Notes: generated from the letters alone by a model not told the origin. A stretch of DNA of 64,000 bases from Thioalkalivibrio sp. K90mix (GCF_000025545.1 NC_013889.1:62001-126000), one strand, 5' to 3'; shown: positions 47,365-57,641, numbered from the stretch's first letter. A program made the numbers and translations.

Positions 47365-48201
47365 TCAGTCGAACGGCGCGATCAGTTCACGTATCACGTC
47401 GTAGTCGGCGTCGCTGACCGGGGCGAACCCGTCATAGCTCTCGTCCAGCGCGCGCAGGGCTGGCCCCGAGGCGGGGTCGTCCGCGCGGGCGGCCAGCAAT
47501 ACCTCGCGGATGCGTTCGCGCAGCGCCGGGTCCAGCCCGTCACGTGCAGCGATCACGTACGGGGGCAGTAGTGGCGACTCGTGCAGGATGCGGATGCCGT
47601 TGCCCTCCCATTCGTACGCGGTGGTGTCCTTCAGGATGCCGGCATCGAAGTCACCGTTGATCACCCCGCGCACGATGTTGTCGTAGTGCCCGAGGAAGTG
47701 GTACTCGCCCAGTTCGTCCAGGGTGACGCCGGCATTGACCACGGTGGCCCGCTGCAGCAGCGCCGCCTCGTCGCCGAATGCGAAACGCTTCCCGACCAGG
47801 CCCTGCGGGGTCTCCAGCGGACTGTCCTCGCGCACGACCAGCATCAGGCGAAAGGCTTCCTCGCCCTTGGTGACGGTGCGCACCAGCGGCTCGACCTGGC
47901 CGCGGTCACGGGCGCGGATGTAGGCCACCGGGGTCAGATAGGCGATATCCGAACGCCCCTCTGCGACTTCGCGAATCGCGTCCGGCATGTTCGGCGACAG
48001 GCGCAGGCCGACCTCCATGCCCAGTTCCGCCGACAGATAGTCCGTCACCGGTTCCAGCCGGCTGAGCATGCGCGCCGGAATATCCATCGCCACCGAGCCG
48101 AAGATCAGTTCGCCTTCCTCCTCGTCCATCTCGCCGGCCGCCCCCATGGGCAGGGCCAGCAGCCCCGCCAGCAATGCCCCAAGCCATCCTGTCCTGTTCA
48201 T
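47365..48201 (-). CDS. PhnD-like periplasmic binding protein
   Basis: 278 residues. A signal peptide (LGALLAGLLALPMGAAGE) is followed by the phosphate/phosphonate-binding PhnD fold (FGSVAMDIPARMLSRLEPV; SDIAYLTPVAYIRARDRG; LVGKRFAFGDEAAL). No ABC permease or ATPase is nearby. It is the downstream gene of the GGDEF enzyme and overlaps it by four bases, so it is more likely a ligand-sensing partner of that enzyme than a transporter component (inference). Confidence 0.88.
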   Translation of the reverse strand: MNRTGWLGALLAGLLALPMGAAGEMDEEEGELIFGSVAMDIPARMLSRLEPVTDYLSAELGMEVGLRLSPNMPDAIREVAEGRSDIAYLTPVAYIRARDRGQVEPLVRTVTKGEEAFRLMLVVREDSPLETPQGLVGKRFAFGDEAALLQRATVVNAGVTLDELGEYHFLGHYDNIVRGVINGDFDAGILKDTTAYEWEGNGIRILHESPLLPPYVIAARDGLDPALRERIREVLLAARADDPASGPALRALDESYDGFAPVSDADYDVIRELIAPFD

Positions 48202-49538
48202 CCCTTGTCTCCTGATTGGTCTTGCCCGAGCGGATCTTCCGCGGCGAGCGTGGTGTAATCAGTCACGCGGTTGCGACCCCGCCGCTTGCTGGCGTACATC
48301 GCCTGATCCGCCGCCCGGCAGAGTGCGCGGGTGGTGGTGAGATCGTCCTCCAGCGATAGCCAGGCGACGCCAATGCTGACAGTGATGGATGCTCGCGCGC
48401 CGTCGTCAAGCGCCACCTCCATCGCCGCAACTGCCTCGCGCAGTGCCTCCGCGATGGCGAGCGCATCCTCGGGTTCGGCGCGACGCAGGAAGACCGCGAA
48501 CTCCTCGCCGCCGAGGCGGCAGACCAGATCGGTCGTGCGGACCCGGTCCTGCAACAGCTCGGCGAAACGCCGCAGGATCCGGTCGCCCCCTTCGTGTCCG
48601 TGGGTGTCGTTGATCTGCTTGAAGGCGTCGAGATCCAGGATCAGCAGGCTCGCGGGATCTCCGTGGCGGCGGAACAGGGCCACGTCCTTCTCGATCGCTT
48701 CCTGAAAGGCGCGCCGATTACCCAACCCTGTCAGCGGGTCTGTCAGGGTCAGCTGTTCCAGCTCCATGTTGGAGGCCTCCAGTTCAGACTGCTGTCGCAG
48801 TAACTGGTCATAGGCCTCCTTGAGTTCGCGATCCGCTGCCTCGACTCGGCCGCGCAGCTGTTCATTGGCCGTGTTCAGCTGGGCACGCATCTGGTTGAAC
48901 CGACGGGCCAGCTCGCCAATCTCGTCGCGGGATCCGACCGGAATGTCGCGCAGGATCACGCCGTTTTCGTCGACGTTCGACTCCAAAGACCGTGACACGC
49001 GCGTCAATGGCCCAATAATGATCCACGAGAGTGCGATGAATTCCGCCGCCGCGATCAGGGCGATGACCGCGACCTCGCGCTGGATCAGGGCGCGTTTTTG
49101 CTGCTGGAGCTGCGCAAGAATGGGCTCGATGCTGAGTTCCATTTCCAGGTAGCCCACGTCGCGGTCGTCGAGCATGATGGGGCGCTCGAACGCGACGCGT
49201 TCCAGTTCCTCGCGCTGGGGATGCTGCATCTCCGCCATGGTGTTACCGCGGTCGCTGATGACGCGCACATGCACTACGCCGCCGGCCTCGACGACCTGCT
49301 CCAGCAGCAGCTGCAAGGTGTGGTAGTCATAGCCGACCACGGGGTAGGCCAGGGAACGGGCGAGATAGTCGGCGGTCTCGGCGCCGCGGCGGTCGGTCTC
49401 GTCGAGCACATTGCGCTCGACATCGCGCAGCACCAGATAGCCGCTGATCGACAACGCGGTCAGCAGCACTGTCAGCAGGATCAGGACGACCTTCTGGCGG
49501 ATCCCCAGCCGGAACAGTTGTCGACGCCCGTTGGTCAT
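48198..49538 (-). CDS. Membrane diguanylate cyclase with HAMP
   Basis: 446 residues. Helix 1 (KVVLILLTVLLTALSISGYLVL) and helix 2 (VAVIALIAAAEFIALSWIIIG) bracket a periplasmic domain of about 110 residues. HAMP (GPLTRVSRSLESNVDEN to RFNQMRAQL), a coiled coil and GGDEF follow. The active site reads RLGGEEF and the inhibitory RxxD site (RTTD) is five residues before it, so feedback control by c-di-GMP is likely. It makes c-di-GMP from GTP. The start at 49538 was chosen over an upstream codon because the first helix follows promptly. Confidence 0.92.
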   Translation of the reverse strand: MTNGRRQLFRLGIRQKVVLILLTVLLTALSISGYLVLRDVERNVLDETDRRGAETADYLARSLAYPVVGYDYHTLQLLLEQVVEAGGVVHVRVISDRGNTMAEMQHPQREELERVAFERPIMLDDRDVGYLEMELSIEPILAQLQQQKRALIQREVAVIALIAAAEFIALSWIIIGPLTRVSRSLESNVDENGVILRDIPVGSRDEIGELARRFNQMRAQLNTANEQLRGRVEAADRELKEAYDQLLRQQSELEASNMELEQLTLTDPLTGLGNRRAFQEAIEKDVALFRRHGDPASLLILDLDAFKQINDTHGHEGGDRILRRFAELLQDRVRTTDLVCRLGGEEFAVFLRRAEPEDALAIAEALREAVAAMEVALDDGARASITVSIGVAWLSLEDDLTTTRALCRAADQAMYASKRRGRNRVTDYTTLAAEDPLGQDQSGDKG

Positions 49539-49698
49539 GCTTTTCCCCTGTATCCCATGTAGCAGGCGGGCCGTCCCGGGCGCGCGGGCCTGCACGTTAC
49601 CGAGAGAGTAAAGAGGCCCGCCGGGGGCAACAAACAGGGTTCGTTAATACACGGGCGAAAGTCGGGCTCGGCGGTTGTGCGGTGCGGATAGACGGTCG

Positions 49699-51384
49699 TC
49701 AGTTGCGGTCGACAGGGCGTCGGTACGGGCCCGGGCGCAGGCCGAACAGCAGCATGGCGGCGCCGAGCAGGCCGAGTGGCCAGGCCGGCCAGGCCAGTCC
49801 GAGCCAGGTGGACACGTCGAGCTGGGTGGCCAGCCCGGCCAGGGCGAGCAGGCCTGCGCCCCCCCAGGCCTCGTGGCGCCGGCGGTTCTGGCGGCGCAGC
49901 CCCTCTTCCAGATCGCGGATCTGCTGGCGCAGGGCGGCGTCGCGGTCGGCGCGCTGCTCCTCCACCGTCAGGGCCTTTTCCAGGTGCATGGGCATCTCGG
50001 GCAGTTGGGCGAGCAACCGAGGCAGGTGCTGCTGCGCATTGCGGATGAATGCACGCACGCCCATGCGCTCGTGCATCCAGTCTTCGATGAACGGCTTGGC
50101 GGTGGTCCAAAGATCCAGCTGTGGATACAGCTGGCGGCCCAGGCCCTCGATGTTCAGCAGGGTTTTCTGCAACAGCACCAGCTGCGGCTGCACCTCCATG
50201 TTGAAGCGACGGGCGGTCTGGAACAGGCGCAGCAGGACTTGGCCGAAGGAGATCTCCTCCAGCGGGCGCTGGAAGATGGGCTCGCAGACGGTGCGGATGG
50301 CCGCCTCGAACTCGTCCACGCGGGTATCCTTCGGCACCCAGCCGGATTCCACGTGCAGTTCGGCTACGCGCCGGTAGTCGCGGTTGAAGAAGGCGTGGAA
50401 GTTCTCCGCCAGGTAGCGCTGGTCGGAGTCCAGCAGCGAGCCGACGATGCCGAAGTCCACCGCCAGGTAGGTCGGGTCGTCCGGGTGCGTAGCATCGACG
50501 AAGATGTTGCCCGGGTGCATGTCGGCATGGAAGAAGTTGTGTCGGAATACCTGAGTGAAGAAGATCTCCACCCCGCGTTCGGCCAGTAGCTTCAGGTCCA
50601 CGTTACGTTCACGCAGCGCGGCGATGTCCGCGACCGGGATGCCGCCAATGCGCTCCATTACCAGCACGCTGCGACGGGTGTAGTCCCAGATGATCTCCGG
50701 GATGTACAGCAGGTGGCTGTCCTCGAAGTTGCGGTGGATCGCGGCGGCGTTCGCACCCTCGCGGATCAGGTCCAGCTCGTCGGTGACGGTCTTTTCGTAC
50801 TCATCCACCACCTCGCGCGGGCGCAGACGCTTGGCCTCGGACCAGTAGCGATCGGCCAGGTCCGCGATCAGGTGCATCACCTCGAGATCCGCGCGGATGG
50901 TCTTGAGGATGCCGGGGCGCACGACCTTGACCACCACCTCGCGCCCGTCCTGCAGTGTGGCCGCGTGCACCTGGGCGATGGAGGCCGAGGCGATCGGGGT
51001 GTCCTCGAAGCGCGCGAAGGCGATCTCGATCGGGCGTTCCAGCTCCGATTCGATCAGGGCGCGTGCCTGCTCGAACGGGAACGGGGGCACGCGGTCCTGC
51101 AGGCGGGCCAGCTCCACCGCAATGTCATCCGGCAGCAAGTCGCGCCGGGTCGAGAGCATCTGCCCGAACTTGATGAAGATCGGACCCAGGTCTTCCAGCG
51201 CGCGGCGGATGCGCTCGCCGCGCGTACCCTCGGTGCGGCGGAACCAGTTCCAGGGGGCGAGATAGAGCAGGAAGCTGAGCGGGCGCAGCGGCTTCAGCGT
51301 GAACAGGATGACGTCCAGGCGATAGCGCACCAGGACCCGCGCAATGGTCCACAGCCGCAGCCCCCGGTACAGCGCGCGGCGCAT
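49699..51384 (-). CDS. ubiB: Ubiquinone biosynthesis ABC1-kinase UbiB
   Basis: 561 residues. The atypical-kinase KxGQ motif is seen in [18 protein letters not shown] (near residue 72), with [37 protein letters not shown] and VDFGIVG giving the catalytic and metal residues. A C-terminal pair of hydrophobic helices ([33 protein letters not shown]) anchors it to the inner membrane. It aids coenzyme Q synthesis, probably by extracting or handling lipid intermediates. It overlaps the ubiJ stop by one base (TGATG). Confidence 0.95.
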   Translation of the reverse strand: MRRALYRGLRLWTIARVLVRYRLDVILFTLKPLRPLSFLLYLAPWNWFRRTEGTRGERIRRALEDLGPIFIKFGQMLSTRRDLLPDDIAVELARLQDRVPPFPFEQARALIESELERPIEIAFARFEDTPIASASIAQVHAATLQDGREVVVKVVRPGILKTIRADLEVMHLIADLADRYWSEAKRLRPREVVDEYEKTVTDELDLIREGANAAAIHRNFEDSHLLYIPEIIWDYTRRSVLVMERIGGIPVADIAALRERNVDLKLLAERGVEIFFTQVFRHNFFHADMHPGNIFVDATHPDDPTYLAVDFGIVGSLLDSDQRYLAENFHAFFNRDYRRVAELHVESGWVPKDTRVDEFEAAIRTVCEPIFQRPLEEISFGQVLLRLFQTARRFNMEVQPQLVLLQKTLLNIEGLGRQLYPQLDLWTTAKPFIEDWMHERMGVRAFIRNAQQHLPRLLAQLPEMPMHLEKALTVEEQRADRDAALRQQIRDLEEGLRRQNRRRHEAWGGAGLLALAGLATQLDVSTWLGLAWPAWPLGLLGAAMLLFGLRPGPYRRPVDRN

Positions 51385-52019
51385 CAGGCCTGCCGGTCGT
51401 CAGGAGCGGAGGCGTTGGCCTCTGGGGAGTGTCTCCCCAGCTGGCGCAGTCGCGCATCCAGCCGGGCGACATCGTCGCGCAGCGCGGCGACGTCGTCGGC
51501 GAAGGCCTCGAACGCACCGCCCGCCGGCAGCCACTCGAGTTCGTCGCGCAGGTAGTCGGCCGTGTCCTCGGCGGAGCGGCGGCCGAGGTGGCGCAGGCTG
51601 TCGCGTGCCTGATCCAGCAGGTCCCGCAGGGGTCCGGCCGCTCCGGCGCCGGCAAAGCGCTCGAACAACCCCTCCCAGTCGACCCCGGAGTCGCGCAGCG
51701 CATGCTGCAGATCGGAGAGCACGGTGGCATCGCCGGTGATGGTCAGCCCGGAGCGATCGTCACGCGCCATCGCCGCGGCCAGCGACAGCGGCGAGCCCGC
51801 CAGCTGCACGTCCACCGGTTCCTCGACACCGCCCACCACCTGCAGGCGGTCGGCAGCCCCGATCAGTGACAGTGCGATCCCCGGCGGTTCGATCACGACA
51901 GCGATCGCACGCCCGGCCAGGCGCGCCCGGTCCTTTTCCGGCGCGCTCGCCAGGTGTTCGTTCAGCGCGGCCTCGATCAGGGCCGTGAACGGGCTGGGCA
52001 GGGCGAAGGGTTCGGCCAT
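51384..52019 (-). CDS. ubiJ: SCP2-domain ubiquinone accessory factor UbiJ
   Basis: 211 residues. N-terminal SCP2 sterol-carrier fold ([19 protein letters not shown] to [20 protein letters not shown]), then a helical C-terminus with a coiled-coil [22 protein letters not shown]. It is a lipid-binding scaffold of the soluble Ubi complex. The ATG at 52019 is at the family position, but the bases before it (CAGTGTCTCCCTTG) are the MITE end and contain no Shine-Dalgarno sequence. A GTG at 52031 inside the element is an alternative start. It is coupled to ubiB. Confidence 0.9.
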   Translation of the reverse strand: MAEPFALPSPFTALIEAALNEHLASAPEKDRARLAGRAIAVVIEPPGIALSLIGAADRLQVVGGVEEPVDVQLAGSPLSLAAAMARDDRSGLTITGDATVLSDLQHALRDSGVDWEGLFERFAGAGAAGPLRDLLDQARDSLRHLGRRSAEDTADYLRDELEWLPAGGAFEAFADDVAALRDDVARLDARLRQLGRHSPEANASAPDDRQA

Positions 52020-52023
52020 CAAG

Positions 52024-52303
52024 GGAGACACTGATTAATGTACACGCTCGCGCTCGAGTCGCTTTTGCGTGCGAACAAGGCGCGGTGACTGCCGTGCAGT
52101 CATTCTGCACAAGGGAGCCGCAACGCCGTGCGCGCGCAAAAGCGGCCGAGCCCCTTCGCTTATTAAATTGTGGGGTTGGCACCCCAGGTTCCCCGATCCT
52201 GCGTTGTGCCGCTTACAGGTAGAACCACTACCTGTCGCACGACGCGCCTTGTCTTGGAAAACCTGGGGTACCAACGCGAGTGTGTACATTGATCAGTGTC
52301 TCC
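52024..52303 (+). mobile_element. MITE copy 3, between ubiE and ubiJ
   Basis: 280-bp element with ends GGAGACACTGATTAATGTAC and GTACATTGATCAGTGTCTCC. Flanks are CAAG (52020-52023) and CTAG (52304-52307); the CTAG contains the ubiE stop codon. Close in sequence to copy 1 and in the same orientation. Stems are kept with changes: ACAGGTAG-AACCA-CTACCTGT (52215-52235), GTTGGCACCCCAGGTT with a near-complement at 52260-52275, and GTGCAG/CTGCAC. Confidence 0.92.
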
Positions 52304-53053
52304 CTAGAACTTCGTGCCGCGGTGCAGGGCGACGATGCCGCCGGTCAGGTTGTCGTACTCGACCCGTTCCAGCCCGGCATCGCGCATCATCCCGGCCAGG
52401 GTCTCCTGATCCGGGTGCATGCGGATGGACTCCGCCAGGTAGCGGTAGCTGTCCGCATCGTTGGCGACCAGCTTGCCCATCAGCGGCAGCATCTTGAACG
52501 AATAGATGTCGTAGATCGGGCGCAGCGGCGCCATCGGCTGCGAGAACTCCAGCACCAGCACGCGCCCGCCCGGCTTGATCACCCGGCGCATCTCGGCCAG
52601 CGCGCGCTCCTTGCGGGTCACGTTGCGCAGGCCGAAGGCGATGGTCACGCGGTCGAAGTAGTCGTCCGGGTAGGGCAACTGCTCCGCATCCGCCTGCACA
52701 AAGTCGAGGTTGCCCACATGGCCCTCGTCCAGCATGCGGTCGCGCCCGGCCTCCAGCATCGAGGCGTTGATGTCGCAGACCACGATCTGCCCCTTCGGCC
52801 CGACGCGCGGCGCAAAGGCGCCGGCCAGGTCCCCGGTGCCGCCGGCCAGGTCCAGGATCTTCATGCCCGGGCGCACGCCGGTACGCTCCAGTGTGTAGCG
52901 CTTCCAGATGCGATGGACGCCCAGCGACATCAGGTCGTTCATCACGTCATAGCGCGAGGCGACCGAATGGAAGACCTCGCCGACCCGCGAGGCCTTCTCG
53001 GACTCGGGTACGGTCTGGTAGCCGAAGTGGGTCTTGCCAGGTTCTTCTTTCAT
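52304..53053 (-). CDS. ubiE: Ubiquinone/menaquinone C-methyltransferase
   Basis: 249 residues. The SAM motif I is in [20 protein letters not shown] (near residues 66-85), and the C-terminus [12 protein letters not shown] is the UbiE family end. It C-methylates demethoxy-type quinol and demethylmenaquinol intermediates. The stop TAG coincides with the CTAG target of the MITE, so the element lies directly behind a complete gene. DUF971 is 13 bases upstream. Confidence 0.96.
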   Translation of the reverse strand: MKEEPGKTHFGYQTVPESEKASRVGEVFHSVASRYDVMNDLMSLGVHRIWKRYTLERTGVRPGMKILDLAGGTGDLAGAFAPRVGPKGQIVVCDINASMLEAGRDRMLDEGHVGNLDFVQADAEQLPYPDDYFDRVTIAFGLRNVTRKERALAEMRRVIKPGGRVLVLEFSQPMAPLRPIYDIYSFKMLPLMGKLVANDADSYRYLAESIRMHPDQETLAGMMRDAGLERVEYDNLTGGIVALHRGTKF

Positions 53054-53066
53054 CGAGGTGCCGTTG

Positions 53067-53432
53067 TCAGTGCGTCTTGCGCTCGTGTCCGGCTTCTTTC
53101 AGCCGATCCAGGTAATCCTGCCACAGACGCTCCTGGTCTGTGCCGAGCTCGTGCAGGTAGTCCCAGTCATAGATGCCGGTATCGTGGCCGTCGGAGAACA
53201 CGAGTTTCACCGCATAATTGCCGACCGGCTCGATCTCGGTGATGTTCACATCCTCCTTGCCGACCTGCAGGACCTCCTGGCCCTTGCCGTGTCCGCGCAC
53301 CTCGGCCGAGGGCGAATACACGCGCAGGAACTCGCAGGGCAACTCGAAATGCGAGCCGTCCGAATACGTCAGCTCCAGGATGCGCGACTTCTGATGCAGC
53401 TGGATATCGGTGGGTCGGTGGGTACTGCTCAT
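53067..53432 (-). CDS. DUF971 (gamma-butyrobetaine hydroxylase-like N-domain) protein
   Basis: 121 residues. The domain pattern [27 protein letters not shown] to [28 protein letters not shown] is that of DUF971; relatives are linked to iron-sulfur or zinc binding. The ATG at 53432 has GGAGG seven bases upstream. In other gammaproteobacteria this gene lies close to hslU and ubiE. Here ubiE follows, but hslU is about 7 kb away. Confidence 0.9.
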   Translation of the reverse strand: MSSTHRPTDIQLHQKSRILELTYSDGSHFELPCEFLRVYSPSAEVRGHGKGQEVLQVGKEDVNITEIEPVGNYAVKLVFSDGHDTGIYDWDYLHELGTDQERLWQDYLDRLKEAGHERKTH

Positions 53433-54277
53433 GCGGCCTCCAGAATCCACAGTCCGGGCGCCGCCCGAACCGAATCAGCGGACCGCCAAACGGCGGCCAT
53501 CAATGGACTGCGAGGATACCAGCCCTGCCGGCCCGCGTGGCATCTCCCCGTTCGGCGCGCCGGGTTGGTAAGGAAAAGCGGCTCAAGCGTGAACGCTTGC
53601 ATGGATCACGACGTTTCCTCCTTGCGGAATCACGAGGCCTTCCTGTCGGGTCACCCGAGCGCGCGATCCGCCTGAGAAAGCCGCGACTGCATCTCTCCGT
53701 CCAGCCGGATGGGGGCCGGTGACAGCGGTGCTGGAATGAAGGCCCGACACCAGAGGGTTGGCGGACATATCGGCCCGCGCGTGATTAAGCGTCTGTTCCC
53801 TGCATAGAGACACCAGCCTTTCCCGTGGAAGCCACCGGGTCTCATATTAAACGCTGGCATTAATACTGCGATCAGCATGAAGCCATATTGAAAGCAGCCA
53901 ATCAAAAGAAAGGTAGGCGGCTGAAGACCGACTCTGGCCGCACCAAACGGCTGATACCTGTTCTCGAGATCCGGGCTATTGGCGGCTTCTGCGAGTCGGG
54001 AAAGCCCCGATTCGCAAGCCAGGGGCGTCTTGACAGGACTTGGGAGCCGCATCAGAGTCTGCAACCTTAATCATGGAAAGGGAATGTCCATGACCTCGCC
54101 ACGGATTGGCGCATTCGCCGTACCGGCACACCTCGATCTTGCAGCCACCATGACCTTTCGTGCTCCCACGCTCGCGCGGGTCGGATTCGGGCGGGCGCTC
54201 GATTGTCGCCGCGGAGGTTTTTGCCATCTCCCCTTGCGGTTCCAGTTGGACATATCACGAACCGCAAGAGGCGCTCC
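53433..54277. other. 845-bp region without a supported gene
   Basis: ORFs on either strand here are short, overlap each other and lack ribosome-binding sites or recognisable domains. The sequence from about 53790 to 54080 is visibly AT-richer than the flanks and includes oligo-A/T stretches, so it may hold the promoter of the plus-strand island. It may also contain remnants of lost genes; I could not identify any. Confidence 0.5.
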
Positions 54278-55166
54278 ATGCTCTGGTTGATCGCCTATGT
54301 GATCGCACTGATCGCGGCGGCTGGCATCCTGTCCGAGCGATCACGGGCGCCCGTTCGGGCCAGGGTTCTGTTCGCCCTTGCCGTTCTCGCGGTGCCATTC
54401 GTGCTGGAGACCTTCGGCTGGATGCTCCTGGGGGATGAGCCCCATGATCTGATCGCCGCCCAGCTCGGGCTTCTGTCATACGTCATCGGCCCCATTCTGG
54501 TGGCCTGGTACTTCCTGTATCGCTATCCGCTGCCGGCATCCGCACGGCATGCCCCGAAACTGAAGAGCTTTCGTCTGGCGGTTGGCGCCTGGCATCGCCA
54601 TATCCTCTTTCTTGGCTTCATGGCGTTTGTCGTGGTCGGGATAGGCGCCACATACAACCCGCTCACGCAATGGGCGTACGACCGTGTTGGCCAGCACAAC
54701 CTCGAAAACGAGGTAGTCCGGGCCAAGCTGGCGGACCAGCACTTCGATATCCCGATGCGATATTTCGTGATTGACGCGTATGTGCCGCGTGGATACTGGC
54801 CGAAGGCCAAGAATCGCCGGGTGGATGTCGGCGCCCTGAGCGTCTACGTCATGTTGCCGGATCTGCGACCCTTCTATCCCGAAGAGGAACATCTCTGGAA
54901 TCTGGAGGGTGGCGGCCGCGGTGACCGAGTTCGTATGACGATCCGGGAGGATGATTTTTCCGAACCCAATGTAAAGACGTTACGAGCGCGGGCCGCTGAA
55001 TCAGGAGAGCCCCTCGCCCCGGAAACGGCAAAAACGTATGGCGTTGATCTGCACGATGTGGATGTGGACGCTTTTTTGTACGCCCGCAGTCTCCGCCTGT
55101 TTCCACGCGATGAATCCGAAGCGTGGTTTATCACCTGCACGAGTCCGGAGGACGTCCCTTCCCCTA

Positions 55167-56340
55167 GTGTTCTTTAACAAAAGTTCGTATTTTTATCGAG
55201 GCGATCGGTTAGACGGGCGATCGACGCGATAATTTGATCGGCTGTTTTGCGCCAGATGAACGGTCGAGGCTCATCGTTGTACGTCTTCAGGTATTCGCGG
55301 ATGGAGTCTTCCAGTTCGCGAGTACTGCGATGCGATTGACGCTTGATCCAGCGCTGCGAGATGAGCGCGAAGAAGCGTTCGACCAGGTTGATCCAGGACG
55401 CCGAGGTCGGCGTGAAGTGCACGTGGTAGCGCGGTCGTGCAGCGAACCAGGCCCGAACCTTTTCGGTCTTGTGGGTGCCGTAGTTGTCCAGGATGAGGTG
55501 GACGTCGAGATCGTCGGGGACCTGGCGATCGATCTCGTTGAGAAACGCCAGGAACTCCTTGGCGCGATGCCTTCTATGGAGTTTGCCGATGACCTCGCCG
55601 GTGGCCACATCCAGTGCCGCGAACAGGGTGGTCGTGCCATGGCGCAGGTAGTCATGGGTGCGGGTCTCGGGATGGCCGAACGACAACGGCAACGCCGGCT
55701 GGGACCGGTTCAGGGCCTGGATCTGGCTCTTTTCGTCGACGCACAGCACCAGGGCTCGGTCCGGTGGGTGCATGTACAGGCCCACGATATCGTGCACCTT
55801 GGCCACGAAGTGCGGATCCGTGGACAACTTGAAGGTCTCGAGCCGATGCGGCTTGAGACCGAAGGCCCGCCAAATCCGGCTGATGGCCATCGCATTGAGC
55901 CCGGTCTCCTTGGCCATCAGCGTGGTCGACCAGTGCGTCGCGTTATCCGGCTTCGACTGCAGCGTCTTGTTGATGACTTCGGTCACCTTGTCGTCATCGA
56001 TCGTACGGGGACGTCCGCTTCTCGGGGCATCCGTGAGCCCCCCGATGCGTGCCTGCTCGAAGCGCTTGCGCCACTTGCTCACCGTCTCCGCCGAGACGCC
56101 AACCCGCGCGCCAATCTCCGAAGCCTTCAGGCCTCGCGTGCTCAGCAGAATCATGCGCGCGCGCTGTTGTTCCGCCGCGGGCATCTGGCGCCGCCGCAGC
56201 CAGCTCTCGAGCTCGTCGCGTTCGGCTTCACTGATCGTCAACGTCTTGATCGGTCGTCCCATTCCGGTCGCCTCCCGAGTGCCTGTTGTCAGGATACAGG
56301 GGGACAGTCACGGAGTCGATGAACTTTTGTTAAACGACAC
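55167..56340 (-). mobile_element. IS630-family insertion sequence inside protein A
   Basis: 1174 bp with ends GTGTTCTTTAACAAAAGTTC and GAACTTTTGTTAAACGACAC (two mismatches), flanked by TA at 55165-55166 and 56341-56342, the IS630/Tc1 target. One intact transposase. Removal of the IS and one TA restores the host frame exactly. Confidence 0.93.
55174..56262 (-). CDS. IS630-family transposase
   Basis: 362 residues, intact. N-terminal helix-turn-helix ([24 protein letters not shown]) and a second winged HTH ([25 protein letters not shown]) precede the DDE domain: [32 protein letters not shown] and [17 protein letters not shown] supply Asp, Asp and Glu. Confidence 0.95.
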   Translation of the reverse strand: MGRPIKTLTISEAERDELESWLRRRQMPAAEQQRARMILLSTRGLKASEIGARVGVSAETVSKWRKRFEQARIGGLTDAPRSGRPRTIDDDKVTEVINKTLQSKPDNATHWSTTLMAKETGLNAMAISRIWRAFGLKPHRLETFKLSTDPHFVAKVHDIVGLYMHPPDRALVLCVDEKSQIQALNRSQPALPLSFGHPETRTHDYLRHGTTTLFAALDVATGEVIGKLHRRHRAKEFLAFLNEIDRQVPDDLDVHLILDNYGTHKTEKVRAWFAARPRYHVHFTPTSASWINLVERFFALISQRWIKRQSHRSTRELEDSIREYLKTYNDEPRPFIWRKTADQIIASIARLTDRLDKNTNFC

Positions 56341-56481
56341 TAGCTGCCGGATGAAGACTGCATTCCGTCCCGGCATCGCGCTGGAAAAGACCTTCGGCCT
56401 CGAACACCTCCCCGATTGGCGCCGCATCGGGACCAAGAGCGAGCAACTGGTGGATTCTCTGGCGGTCGAAGGGGCCAACCC

Positions 56482-56592
56482 ATGAAGACCCTCAGGCGCC
56501 TTTGCGCCCTCGATGTCGGATCGTTCGCGCTCGGCTTTATTCAGTGGCTCAGCCGAAAGTCGGCCCCGCGGAAACGAGTGCGGAGGTCATGA
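56482..56592 (+). CDS. Bridging small ORF 1, 36 aa
   Basis: Its ATG overlaps the stop of protein A as ATGA, and its stop overlaps the start of protein B as ATGA. The peptide (MKTLRRLCALDVGSFALGFI then a basic tail) looks like a short hydrophobic segment with positive ends. It may be a translated coupling element, a remnant, or chance. A second ORF of the same kind occurs at 57638. Confidence 0.35.
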   Translation: MKTLRRLCALDVGSFALGFIQWLSRKSAPRKRVRRS

Positions 56593-57641
56593 GCGTCGTT
56601 GACCTGTTGGGATCGGTGCTCATCGCCCTGATTCCCATGGCGGTTGCCATTGTTGCGGCCATTGGGGTGCTGATTGCCGTCCGTCGTGCATCGGCTGCCG
56701 TCAGGATCGGCTATGCCCTGCTCGTACTGGCCCTGCCGGTGGCCGTGATGCTGGGGTTTACGCGCCTTCTGGAAGAGTATGCACGCGAGATGTCCGCGGG
56801 ACTGCCGGTGGCCCTGTTCGCGTTCATTGGCATTCCGCTGATGGTCGTCTGGTGGTTTCGGCGGCGCCACCCAGTGCGGTTGGAGACGGGCGCGCCCGCC
56901 GCCCCCACGGTGCACAGCTTCCGCCTTACGTTTCGTTACTGGAGGCTGGAGCTGGCCCTCGTAGTCCTGCTGGTGCTGGTCGTCTTCACGGAGAACCCGG
57001 TCTCGCGCATGATCAATGACTATGCGGGCCGGATTCACCTGAAGGTCGCAACGGCGCACTTCGACTTGTCAGGCCACAAGTTCGATGTGCCGGTGCGGTT
57101 TTTCTACTTTGTCCATGAAGAGCTGGGCCACTGGCCGCGCCCCGGAGAGGGGCGACATGAACCGGCGACCCTCCAGTTGAGCACCCTCCTGCCGGATCTG
57201 CGGCCTTATCACCACGAAGACCGGGATCGCTGGACCCGGGGTGACGACGCCCTCGGAGACCGGGTGGAAATCATGCTCTTGAACGAACCGCCTCCCGGGT
57301 TTATTGGCCCGATGGGGCGGCTTGCAAGGGAGAATCCTCAGGACGGCCGGACATCCGATGATGGCCTCGTCATGTTCGAGACCGATCCACAGGAGACCGA
57401 CCCGAAGGGTCCGGGTTCGTCGTCGTTTTTCGTCCCCGAGGACGCATCAAATGACCTCGTAATCCGGTGTGCCCCGCCAGGCGAGCCGCCCGCCCCTGAA
57501 TGCATAGCCATGACCGCCTTTCGCGACGATCTCGCATTGACCTATCGCTTCACCCTCGAGCACCTTCCGGACTGGAACCGGATTGATCGCGAGGTTCGAC
57601 AACTCCTGGACTCCCTTTCGGTCGAGGGCGACGCGCCATGA
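56589..57641 (+). CDS. Membrane protein B of the island, PDLRP domain
   Basis: 350 residues. Start at 56589 with GGAGG six bases ahead. Four N-terminal helices (LIALIPMAVAIVAAIGVLIAV, GYALLVLALPVAVMLGF, LPVALFAFIGIPLMVVWWF, LALVVLLVLVVF) precede an external domain with KFDVPVRFFYFVHEELGHW and LLPDLRPYHHEDRDRW...GDRVEI. The C-terminal LEHLPDWNRIDREVRQLLDSL matches protein A. I recognise no named family. The arrangement suggests an inner-membrane anchor with a periplasmic module. Confidence 0.82.
   Translation: MSVVDLLGSVLIALIPMAVAIVAAIGVLIAVRRASAAVRIGYALLVLALPVAVMLGFTRLLEEYAREMSAGLPVALFAFIGIPLMVVWWFRRRHPVRLETGAPAAPTVHSFRLTFRYWRLELALVVLLVLVVFTENPVSRMINDYAGRIHLKVATAHFDLSGHKFDVPVRFFYFVHEELGHWPRPGEGRHEPATLQLSTLLPDLRPYHHEDRDRWTRGDDALGDRVEIMLLNEPPPGFIGPMGRLARENPQDGRTSDDGLVMFETDPQETDPKGPGSSSFFVPEDASNDLVIRCAPPGEPPAPECIAMTAFRDDLALTYRFTLEHLPDWNRIDREVRQLLDSLSVEGDAP

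Larger units (their letters stand above)
54278..56485 (+). pseudogene. Membrane protein A of the island, interrupted by an IS630-family element
   Basis: Two halves (54278-55166 and 56343-56485) join in frame if the IS and one TA are removed, giving 343 residues. There are four N-terminal helices (LWLIAYVIALIAAAGIL, VLFALAVLAVPFVLETFGW, GLLSYVIGPILVAWYFL, ILFLGFMAFVVVGIGATY). A large domain facing outside follows, with HFDIPMRYFVIDAYV and VMLPDLRPFYPEEEHLW, and a C-terminus FGLEHLPDWRRIGTKSEQLV. It is a paralogue of 56589-57641 (LEHLPDWNRIDREVRQLLDS) and shares the PDLRP block with 58350-59294. As it stands, the product is truncated after SPSVL. Role unknown. Confidence 0.85.

Noticed and set aside
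53651-54064. Minus-strand ORF of 137 codons in the gene-poor region before the island.
   Set aside because: No ribosome-binding site, no domain pattern, and several overlapping ORFs of similar length occur on both strands there.
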